Positions 42,768-53,281 of a stretch of DNA of 64,000 nucleotides are shown piece by piece. Source of the DNA: Tethya wilhelma. Lineage: Eukaryota; Porifera; Demospongiae; Tethyida; Tethyidae. The notes beneath the pieces were generated by a model, which was not told the origin of the DNA, did no database searches, and saw only the letters and a program-made list of their open reading frames with translations. The stretch's first letter is position 1. Each line of letters starts with the position of its first letter. The position numbers and the translations under genes were made by a program. The stretch lies in assembly GCA_964030475.1 (NCBI GenBank), contig CAXIPT010000005.1, forward strand, positions 4,364,022 through 4,428,021, in the 5' to 3' direction.

Positions 42768-44832
42768 ATGGCATCATCCAGACTGCAAAGACGTTTTTTT
42801 ATTTGCCTTCTGATCATGACATGTAGTGTTGTTTTAATGGTGTATAACAAACAGTTATTTTTCCATGAAGGACATCATAAGCACATTGTTCTCTCTAAAG
42901 AGCAAGCCTTACACCAGTCTAACAGGTCTAGCCTACTAAAGAAAGAAATAAAGATCGACTCAATCATGTCAGGACATCAAAGTCGCAAGATAAACAGCCA
43001 CAGAGACAGTCTACCGCCAAGTGTAGTGCTAAGAGAAACCATCTTAGAAGAGGAGAGTGAAGATCAGAATCATATCAACACACCAACAGGTCAAGACTTC
43101 ATCTCACGAATCAAAGTACCGTGCAAGGATCAAATCTGTTCAGAGTTCATCCAAACAAAAATTGACAACCAACACCTCGATTTCTGTACACTCAAAACTT
43201 GGCACACAAAGAAGCATCCAGAGCCTAAGCTGTCCACGTGTAGCTTCATCAATGGAACCAAGCGTGCTCCAGTTGCCCTAGCCAGTTACCCAGGATCAGG
43301 AAACACATGGGTGCGGGGGCTACTGCAACAGGTGACTGGGATCTGCACTGGAGGAGTCTACTGTGATATCGTTTTGAGGGTAAATGGATTTCCCGGTGAG
43401 TCGATTCGAAGTGGTACAACCCTGGTCGTTAAGACCCATCTACCAGACCCTCGGTGGACAGGAGTCCATTACGACAAGTCTGCACCAGTTACATTCTTTC
43501 ATCGGATACAAGACATTCCTGTTTTCAGTTCTGGAATATTCATCTTGAGAAATCCCTTCGATGCATTCGTGGCAGAGTACCAACGGTTCTCACGAGTGGG
43601 TACAGCTGAAGCAGAGCACATGCACGTCAGTGTTGTAGGGAGAGAGCAGTTTGGTAAGTGTGATTGTGTGTGTTTGGTAGAAGTATAGAACTTGGTCGCC
43701 ATAGACACTAGACAGCCCCTGGCTAAGCCAGATTAAAGTCCATCTGGTTTGAGAATGCCACTGGAACTGAAATCATGCAATACTTTTGTTATGGGACAAA
43801 ATAGCTAACTTTTTACTGGTAAGGTAAAGAAAGCTGAAAAAGCAATCAAAAGAATGAGGGGAACGAACACTTTCCAATAGTGCTTGAAATGTTGAAATCA
43901 GTTGGATATTATTCAATTTTCTAGAGGTGAGGCATTCTCAAACCAGATGGACTTTAGATAGAACTAGCTTTAAACAAGGATAGGTACTTTTTTTCTCTTC
44001 CTTGTCAGTGATGGCATGACATAGATGATATAGACATGCCACACATATTGACTTAAGCTGATGTGGATTTACTATAGAGTATGGTTCTTTGTATTTAGGG
44101 TTCATGTCTGTGTAAAATATCCAATAAATTTTGTGATAATCAATGTGTACAAACATCATATTGACAATTACATAGTGGCATGCATGTGTATACCTTTCAG
44201 GCTCTAGATCATTAGGTAAAGTTAACACTGCATCATTGTCTTACATGCATATCAATTTTTACTATAATTTATAAGCAAAAACCAACTGGTGGTTATGTAA
44301 TATTGTGCATGTTGAATTCCACAAATGTCATTAATGCACAAAAAACGTTAACATGGCCGACAATTCAAAAACTATAAAGTCGAATGTCATGTAGCTTACA
44401 CAAACATACCTACCTCTAGCTAATGTCTTGATTCTGGTTTTTCCAGGAAAGAACAAAACGTGGAACAAATTTTTGTACGAGCAAGTTCCGCTGTGGAAGA
44501 AAACAGTCATGGGTTGGGTAGTGGACAACATGGACCACCCAGTATTGGTGGTGAAGTACGAAGACTTGGTTCGGGACACGTTTAAAGAAACAAAGAGAAT
44601 TCTTGACTTCTTACAAGTTCCCTACTACACCTCAAGACTGAAGGAGGTGGTTGACAAGGGATACAGCAAGTACAAGAGAAAACACTTGTTTGAGTTTGAC
44701 CATTACACAATCTTACAACGAAAGTTTATTGAGTCTGTTATAAAAAGCACTGCTAGTGTGTTATCGGAGCATGGTCTGTTGCACAAGGCAAACGTGTCCA
44801 GTTACTTACAGAATGGCAATCATTTTCAATAA
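42768..44832 (+). CDS. WSCD-like type II membrane sulfotransferase
   Basis: Exons 42768-43653 and 44447-44832 (phase 1) give 423 aa. A basic N-terminus is followed by one anchor (FFICLLIMTCSVVLMVY), a stem, then the catalytic domain. The PAPS loop YPGSGNTWVRGLLQQ, TGICTGGVYCD, the active-site KTHLPDPRW (Lys222, His224) and the 3'-phosphate motif RNPFDAFVAEYQRF are all intact, as is VLVVKYEDLV near the C-terminus. WSCD-type enzymes act in the Golgi, transferring sulfate to glycans. The intron carries a MITE (43734-43956). The stop overlaps an AATAAA and lies 60 bp from the convergent eIF2A stop. Confidence 0.85.
43734..43956. mobile_element. MITE with GTCCATCTGGTTTGAGAATG ends, copy 1
   Basis: Ends ttaaagtccatctggtttga and its complement. 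The inside is a reverse-complement match to the copy at 47426-47670 (shared tttcaagcac, attggaaag, gttagctattttg). About 223 bp, no ORF, inside the sulfotransferase intron. Confidence 0.85.
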
Positions 44833-44836
44833 TAAA
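44831..44836 (+). promoter_or_regulatory. AATAAA polyadenylation signal overlapping the stop codon
   Basis: The TAA stop at 44830-44832 runs into AATAAA at 44831-44836, implying a very short 3' UTR for the plus-strand sulfotransferase. Confidence 0.6.
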
Positions 44837-44892
44837 TCATATTATATTTTATATAGAATCACATTCTCTCTCTGGTCATAATACTTTTTCTA

Positions 44893-47800
44893 TCAAGTAT
44901 TTATTTCTAGTTTAGCTATTTCTTCAAGAATAGACTGTTCACTCTTTACCTTTTCAATCTGTGAAAGGTCAATGGTACATTATATAAGTATTCCATGTCA
45001 TTATCACTGTATGTACAGGTACAACAAACCTGATTGGTTTCTAGTACTTTGCCATCAGCTTGTTGTTGCTTCAGTTGTTCAATCTGTCGAAGTTTCTGTA
45101 CAGCAACAGATAGACAGAAAGTGATATTTATACATGGTTTTTCTACTTACATGCAGTGTACAAGATAACATACATCCAACATATAGGACATATAGAGATG
45201 CAACTACTGTAGGAAGATATTGTCTCTTCCTACATGTATGTACACATACAGATGTAGCCTAATGGTACAGTGCAACAATAATAGGTACAGAAGTGCTTTA
45301 ATTGGAATCATGCAAGTGCAAGCATGAATATGTCATTTTGTAGACCTATATGCTTTTTCCCCTCTCCACTACATAATACTTAGTCATACACACGGGAATT
45401 GTACAGAAGTGCTTTAATTGGAATCAGGTACAAGCATATCATGATCATTTTATGGCTCTGTATGCCTTTCCCTCTCCTTTCCATAAATAGCTATACACAT
45501 GGTAATTGGTGGCACTCTCTTACTTTTCTCAAGTTCTTCAATTTCTTCTCTGTGTCAGTGGCAGGCCCTCCTCCTCCCCCTCCCTCCAAAGAGGCTAGAG
45601 GCTGTGGCTCTCTCTTCTTAGACAGCTGTGAGGCAAGGGCTAGTGCATCGCGTTGCTCTTGGGCTCTCTTGCGTTCAGCACCTACTGCCACACTCGGTCT
45701 ACCAGGAGACACAGGCTAGAGTAGAGGGGAGAGTGAGCATGGCACACAATCACAAAATGCTACTGCCAGACCAAGTGCATGGTGGTTGGCTGGTTGGTTG
45801 GTTACCTCTTCTTTTGCTTTCTGTCTGGCCTCTCTTTTCTTCTTGTTCTTGAGAGCCGACTTTGAGAGCTTCTCGGGAGATTTATCTCCACCCACATCTT
45901 GTGGTGCTTCCTGTTCATGCTAATCAACAACAAGAACAATTAGCTACCTTAATTAAGTTCCAATTAGCACAATAATTAGTATAAGATTACACACCAATTT
46001 GTAGTTGTAAGGTTTTCCTCTTAGAGCTGGTGGTCTGTATGCAGCTGCCTTGGCTGCATGTTCAAACATGTTGATAAAGAACAGGGAATATTAAAGTGAA
46101 ACATTACTGTGTGTAATGATAATATAAATGTGCATGAATGAGAGTCAGTTGTGAACACACCTTGTGTCTTTGGTTGAAGGTCTGTGGCTGATGGTGGTCT
46201 CTCTGATGTGTCAGGTGCAGGGTAGCTACCTGGTAAACACGGACACCATTTCACCTGTGGAACAAATACTGTAAACAAAATACCATAGTGCTGCAAATTT
46301 TTGTGGAACAAAAAAAAAATCTTTCTGATCCAAGAGCAAATGTTTTTGGTAAACTTTTCATAAATCTACACAATGCGAATGCATATGCAACTAAGCAGTT
46401 TTTCATGGTTCAATCGTGAAATAATTTTGTCATAAAAATTTGGAGCCACAAATTAATACTGGTCACACAAACAGGTAATGGCTTTTGTGAGCATGTGTAC
46501 ATGTGGTATGAGGCAAAGAAATAACATGTGTACCTCCCATAGCTCATGTCTTGGAGGGGTGTCCTTCTGGTGGAGCAGACATCCTGAAAAGTGCCATAGC
46601 TTGAATCTATAGGAGTTCCAGAGTGATGGTCTGGTTTCATGATCATTATGACATAGCTACACATACACACATACACCCACACACCCATTGCCTTCTCTGA
46701 GTCTGGGAGCTGTAGTGGCAGTGATAACATGAGCACCATCTGGACACCACTCAAACAGGGTAGAGTCACTCGCCTAATGGGATGAGGTAATGCAATGAAT
46801 TATTTGAAATGGCTGGCATGCAATACAATCATGATACTATCTACATGTACCTGTGGCTTGCTTAGAAGTTTGAGTTGAGGTCTATCCCAGAATTCCTGTT
46901 ATAAAAAACACATGTCATCTCTTAGAATAGCCAAAGAACAAACACACAGCACACAGAATTATAAAACAGAACACAGACAAACCATGTTTCCTCTGAGATT
47001 ACCAAACCCAGCAAAGCAGAGAAGTATGATCACACACAGGGAGAGAAAGAAAGTTAAGAAAATTTATCTAACAGAGTTCAATTCACAACCACAGTCAACC
47101 AAACATTCAAAGACATTCCATCCACTGCTAAAGAAAGGATATTGTTTCCCTGTGGGTTGAACCGGGCAATGTTTCTGTGGGCTGTTCCAAAGTCATACAC
47201 TGGCTCACACTTGCAGTTGAAGAGAGTGGCCTTGGATGGCATGACTAGGTTTGCCAACATTGGAGTTAAGAAACACGACAAAAAGACAAATACAAAAAAA
47301 CAACAATTGATAAGACAATGGGATGACAGATGTAGAGTCCAGAGGTGGCAATTAGGATGACATGTGTTGCTAGCTGTCCATGTATATACATTTATACCTA
47401 GTACCTAGCTGTAATGTAAACATGCTAAAGTCCATCTGGTTTGAGAATGCCGGTAGAAAAACTTAATAACTTTCTAAATATCCAACCAATTTCAAAATTT
47501 CAAGCACCATTGGAAAGCGCTCGTTCTACCGTTCCTTTGGTTGCTTTTCTAGCTCCCTACACCTTACTAGTCAAAAGAAGTTAGCTATTTTGCCCCATAC
47601 TAAAAGTACATGTATTACATGAATCTCATTATTTCACTTCCGGCGGCGTTCTCAAACCAGATGGACTTTAGGTCAGATTGCATGTTAGGTTGGTTAGGAT
47701 ACAACCGTATACGACACAAAACTCTTCTGAGTTAGGATTCCATTCCACTTCATAAATGGGACCTTTCTTACCTATTAAAATGTAATGTACATGATTGTAC

Positions 47801-50800
47801 TGATATTATGTTACTCATTCAAAGTCACACAACAACTTGAACAGCTGCCATCACTGAAGCATGATGAGTGTGACATGACAAGCTCACTCCTTCCTACCAA
47901 GGATGACAATGTTTCCTTCTCCCTTGGCTGAGAGGTAGTGGAGGCCTTGCTCTCCATAGTAGGAAGCACCCGTTTTATCAACTTCTGTGGTGGTCAAAGC
48001 TAGCACTGCTGAACCTAGACATGTGAGAATATAACCAACATTAGCATGGTTGTATATCAGTGTTACATGTATTGTGCTATTTAGTATGTGTACATGCATT
48101 CATGAATAAATATGCACATAGGGTAACCTTGTACCCAGGCTCTCTCCTTTGACCTCCTTACTTTCAAGGAGGGAGGGGCCTGGGTATGAGGGTACATGGG
48201 GTACCTTTTTTGTTCCAGTAGAAGCTTACGGTGTCTGCTCTGTAGAAACTTCTAGAAGCCACAATAGCAGCTTGATCAAGACGAGGGTACTCATAAAGAC
48301 GAACAAATGAAGGGGCCCCCTAAATACATAAAGAAAACACAAGTCTCATGGAGAAAATTAACAAAATTATTGTCTTATATACACTTGTCCAAAATGATGG
48401 AGTGATGTATAGTTAAGTGTTACTTGTCTTTCACCTTAGCACAAACATCATGTATGAGCTTTCCTTCCTTGACAACATTTCTCACTCACCTTGCTTCCCA
48501 GAACATAGACAGCTATCTTGTAGGGTGGCTTGCCAGGAGAGAGGGCAAACGATGACAGGTTGGCAATCTGGAGCTTTCGATCAATCGAACGACCTGAAAA
48601 ATGGATTAACCACAGGCTAATGAGCAAACAATACCTACACCACTTGGATTCACCCAGGAAGGAAAGTTTGGTGAAAGGGATCACTGCTATTGTAACAAGA
48701 TAACATCTGTTGATATAATTTTATTACAACACATACTGTACAATGGCAATAATAATTTTATTACTATTGGCCTAGTTTGTAGTACAATAGGTACAGAGTG
48801 CAAGTCCATAGCAACCAATTGCAATTGCAGGGCTGTGGTTAGATTGTGATCATTTCCTGGCAACCTAAAAACTAAATGGATTCTTTTCATCGTGTTATAG
48901 TAGGGAATTCCCAGGGTCATATGTAGGTACCTAGGTGCAATAAAATTGTAGATCATGTGACTATTGACTTTAATAGTGAGAGAAACCAATTTCTTTACAA
49001 AGACTGCTCAAGACTAGCTGGGACTCTGACAATGAAACAAATGGCTTACTTGGGACTCCTTCTACTGACTACACTCATTTCCAGCTGCTCTGGCAAGTCA
49101 ATACATATCTCTAACAGAATAGCAGAGATTCTACAGTGTGTGTTATCTCTATGTAGCACTGACTAGCCTTGATTATGTAATACTGTATAGTCGAAAATAT
49201 TAACGGAGATTTTAATTTGACAGTTTGATGGTCAAAGTCCGAATAGTCAAATTTAAATCCACCAATATTTTGGCCGCCACATATGAATGTATCATCTGCA
49301 TGCACAAATTGTCAAATTTAAATTCATCAATATTTCTGTTATACATTCTGCGGAGCAAACTGTCAAATTTTTTGACCATCAATATTTCCGACTATACAGT
49401 ATCCTAGTGCTCAGAGCTATATACTAAGTTTTGTTAGCTACAGTTACCAAATTAAAATTGTCTTGGATTTTCACTTAAAATAATATCCTACTATTGAAAT
49501 GCCAATTTGAAAAAAATTTGTGAGCCTTTCCCTACAATATCTATCCTCCACAGGGATTAAACAGGACGGCCATTTCCCAGAGTATCTCCTCAACTGCACC
49601 AGCTACACTGAGAACCAGCTGAAGACCATCATTGGTGCGTTCACCTCCTCATCCTTCCTGTCAATGCTGCTAGGAATATTCGCCCTGGCAGTGATCCTCT
49701 ACTACAGAGCTTACAAGACAACACTGCAGCGTATGTTCTTCTACCTGGTCATAGCCACGGGAGTCGAGCTGACCACTTTCTGTCTGACTATTGTCCACCT
49801 CATCCACTATAGTGGTGATGGCCTGCTGTGCCAGTCCTTGGGGTTCATCAACCAATATGCAGGCTCTATTGCAAAGCTCCTGAATATTGCGATAGCACTG
49901 AAGCTACTCTTAGTGGTCCACAAGTACCTCCTCAAAAGCACATCCAACGACCAGCCAGGAAAAGGAACCAGAAAGTATCCCGGTCTGCTTGAAGGGTTGT
50001 TTTTTCTCATCGTGTCTATAATTCCAGCAACTTACGTCTGGTACCCTTTCACCAGCGGTGGATACGGTTTCACTGGCGTAGCTTGTTGGATTCGAACATT
50101 CAATGAAGACTGCGAAAACGTCGGTTTCAAACCACAAATCATATTCTACAGCATTGGACTGGCACACGACTGCATCACGATAGCAGTGTCCCTGATCCTG
50201 GGCACGACCTACCTATCCTGGGTCTACTGTGCCTTCACAAACCATCGTGTCAGCCTCTTGGTTCGAAAGACACTCGTGCTCATGATCTTCATCTTCACAA
50301 CAAGTGTGGTCAGCATGGTGGTAGGGCTCCTTCATCGCTTCTACATCCACAGTTACGCCTACTACATTCTCACCTCGCTGGTGTTGCCATTCACCCTGGT
50401 CACCGTCCCACTGGGATACCTCATCTACTTGAACCTCTTCACCAACAGCCATGTCTGCTGCTGCTGTGTGGTGGTGAAGGACAACGCCGAAAGACAACCC
50501 CTCCAGGGCAACGAAGGAGACGGTGATAATGAGAACCAACCTCGTCTGACACGGGAGAGTGCACTGAGCACTACTGTTCCACTTCCACCCGAGCATACCG
50601 GGATTGGTGTCACAACTGATGGTAGCCACAATCTCACTCATCACACTCACCCCGCCAGCGAACACCAAGACCAACGGAGAAAAGAGCCCACCATTTACTA
50701 CTCTCTGACCTCCGTTTGTTGTTTCAACAAACAGCGTGATGAAGAGAATGAGTCACAGTCTCTTGTTCAATCCAACGAGAGACCAACCATCCCACCATCG

Positions 50801-52835
50801 ACTCGTGTGAGTGCTCCCAGCACCACCCAGTCGCTGACACTGGTGGACACTGGCATTGGAATCACCACTGACACTAACATTGAGTGAATATAAGGCTTGA
50901 ATTATAGAGGGTTCTATAGAGGCTCCTAACCCTTCCCTAAATCACTAACCATCTTGTGTACTATATTGTGAAACTATTTTGTTTGTTTGTTTGTTTAATA
51001 TTTGAAGTGCATGTCTTTATCTCTAATTGTCTAGTTCACTGTTTATGAATTTTGTAAAACTGGTAAGGGTCAGTATTTCAAAAAGTACACCAATAGCCCA
51101 GCTGAGAATTGTACTAGTACTGCATACTACACAGCATACACAGAATCAGCCATTGCACTCTACTGTCAATACAATGTACCTGGTTGCCCTCCGTCAAAGC
51201 AGTGGACTTCATTAGAGACATTCCTGGCACACAGTGCCTCATCGTCACTCCATTGGGGACACCTGGAGAATGAGATGGACCAATATAACTAACAACACTT
51301 GGATACCATGAACACACAGATATTATACACACAGTATACTAAAGAATTCACATACAAGAGTAAAATTATACCTACCAATTGTCAGCCTTCTTCTGAACGA
51401 ATGCAGCCACCTGCTCAGTTGTCCACACTTGGAGGTTAGGGGAACCAGCTGGGTTCTCCCTTGTAACTGTAATAGGGAAAAAAATAAAACATTTACACGT
51501 ACATGTGAACTTAATTGCTATACCAAGTAAGTGATCAGGCTTTCTCCGTACTTAGGAATAGGACAAGCAGGAAGGCTAGCCTCGTTCCCAAGCTCCTCCC
51601 TCGCATATTTGCCTGGGAACGAGGCTACAGGAAGGCTACTACGTTGGGACAACAATAATTACATGAATATGATCAAGTAAGCTGAACTTTAACTCTTTAC
51701 TGCTAGGGGTTCTATATTATACACACTATAGCACACTCGCATGCAATTCTTACCTGCATATGGTTCCCAGACAGCAATGTATGTGCCTAATGGTGAGAAC
51801 TGTATGTATCTGACCTTTGGACTGGGTATGGTACATTTGATGGTCTGTGTAGTAAGATCCAACACCTGCACACTATAGGGGGGACAGAGAGAGTGAGAGT
51901 GATCAACTAAAGTCTATTTGCCTTGACTTGAGCCCAGGAAGTAGTGTGGTTTTGCTTAAGTAGTATATACTTTTTCAGCATTTGTGGTTAATGGAATGTC
52001 TGTACTTTATGTATGGGGCATACGCATAACTTCTGAATGGTAAGGGGTAGCACTTTTTAAAAAGTACCAGACGAATCTACGTGAAATTTGTAATCGAATG
52101 GGTATCTAAAATAGGGCAAATCATAGATATACGGGCAAGTTATGAAGAAATTTTGAAGGATCAAGAAAACGTGAATAGACTTAGAACTGGAATGTATGCA
52201 CATACTTATTACTACGACCATTATTCCAAACACAACATCAACTGAGACAATTAGGTATTCTAAACAAACAAGTAGCAGTAAGTACAGCATGAGATCCGAA
52301 CAGATTCTTGTGATTCATGTACAAATTAATTTAATGGCAAGGATTACACGTATCACTCAGGACAATGGGATACTTACCTTCTACCATCACACCAAGCCAG
52401 CTGTACACCATCTCTACTGAAGGCCAACACACGACACTCACTGGAAGGACTGTACAAGGAAGCACACATGCCTCAGAATAACCATTGCACTGGGTACATT
52501 CACAGATATATTATCTACAGGTACATTGTTGACTAGAAGAACACACCTAAGCTGTATAACACATATGACTGCCACAGCTATAAGTGACACTATGCAACCC
52601 AAGGAATTTGTATGAAATTCAAGGATGACACACTAGCTTACGTGACTACACTCTGATCTTGCTCAGCAGCTAGACTGGACTCCTCTTTTCTGAGAAGAGA
52701 AACTCCCTCGCTACCACGAACTGTGGGTACAAGTGGTACAAGGAATGACAGGAGAGTAGGCTATACATTGAATGTCAAACAATGCAATTTCATTGGTTAT
52801 TACTTACCTGCTAACATTGGTGAAGACAAAGCCAT
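44893..52835 (-). CDS. EIF2A: Eukaryotic translation initiation factor 2A
   Basis: Starts at the ATG at 52835 (MALSSPMLAVRGSEG). Exons with agreeing phases: 52835-52808, 52720-52642, 52449-52378, 51872-51754, 51466-51376, 51262-51180, 48593-48490, 48319-48205, 48014-47898, 47771-47706 and from 47244. Later exons lie near 46.98, 46.89, 46.77, 46.61, 46.26, 46.06, 45.92, 45.72, 45.09 and 44.95 kb. Signature strings of eIF2A include NLQVWTTEQ, CPQWSDDEALCARN, FALSPGKPPYKIAVYV, TEVDKTGASYYGEQ, CEPVYDFGTAHRN, FEWCPDGAHVITATT, ELWEV, AYRPPALRGKP and the C-terminal helix RQIEQLKQQQADGK. It is a WD-repeat beta-propeller with a basic tail, binding the 40S subunit and initiator tRNA. The splice near 47.1 kb is unresolved. 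One intron holds a whole antisense gene. Confidence 0.93.
45285..45485. repeat. Imperfect tandem duplication of about 110 bp in an eIF2A intron
   Basis: The string gtacagaagtgctttaattg occurs at 45286 and again at 45401, each followed by related caagcat, cattttgt/atg and ccctctcc pieces. Confidence 0.7.
47426..47670. mobile_element. MITE with GTCCATCTGGTTTGAGAATG ends, copy 2
   Basis: Ends ctaaagtccatctggtttga and tctcaaaccagatggactt plus ta. 245 bp with no ORF, in an intron of eIF2A, opposite in orientation to copy 1. Confidence 0.85.
48122..48196. mobile_element. Short foldback fragment, AGCCTCGTTCC family
   Basis: ggtaaccttgtacccaggct on the left pairs with gcctgggtatgagggtacat on the right, with arms continuing through ctcctt and aaggag. 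In an eIF2A intron, beginning 107 bp downstream of the exon at 48205 in the antisense sense. Confidence 0.55.
49032..50887 (+). CDS. Seven-transmembrane receptor nested antisense in an eIF2A intron
   Basis: Exon 1, 49032-49092, encodes a signal peptide (MKQMAYLGLLLLTTLIS). Exon 2, 49554-50887, encodes the rest; total 464 aa. The join reads SSCSGIKQDGHFPEYLLNC and works only with a GC donor (TCTG then GCAAGT). Using the nearby GT would hit a stop. Seven hydrophobic segments follow an extracellular stretch with NCTSY glycosylation. A Cys in loop 1 (GDGLLCQSLGF) and one in loop 2 (GVACWIRTF) could form the usual disulfide. The long tail is Thr/Pro/Ser-rich. The general look is of cAMP-receptor/GPR157-like receptors; ligand unknown. 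Confidence 0.75.
51577..51627. mobile_element. Minimal foldback, AGCCTCGTTCC family (51 bp)
   Basis: tagcctcgttcccaagctcc and, after a tiny loop, gcctgggaacgaggcta. Little more than the two ends remain. In an eIF2A intron. Confidence 0.75.
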
Positions 52836-53281
52836 CTCCAAGCATGCTAGCAATATTTTATCTGTACACGTGTGTAACCTTTGACCCTTTGACCCTTTGG
52901 CCCTTTGGCCCTTCACGTGCGCGTACACAAAGGTGCTGGTGCAGGCTAGGCTAGCTGCAAGGCGCGAGTGTATACGTGCTACGTCACTGCTAATGTGTGC
53001 GTAATATTATTTCCAGGTCTTGCTTGTGCATGTGACATTGTCTATTACTAAGCTAGCTATAGCCATTTAGTACCAAGATTTGCCTTACCCTATTAGTAAT
53101 TTGAAGTTACCAGGCCATGATGAGCGTTTTGTTGGTTAGTATAATTCTCGTGCAGTTCTCGTATTGAAGATTCTTCTTCATCACTTCCTGCTTCCTGTCA
53201 CCGGTACCGGATTGCGGAACCTATTAGAAATTATAAAGATTCGCAGGCTGATCTGTGAGTCGTTTCAGTACTAGCTTAGCG

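Noticed and set aside
45399..45719. Plus-strand frame with Pro-rich stretch
   Set aside because: Antisense of the eIF2A exon encoding the Gly-rich linker.
50213..50674. Long minus-strand open frame across the 7TM receptor
   Set aside because: Exact antisense of the receptor's coding sequence, with no family features and no eIF2A similarity.
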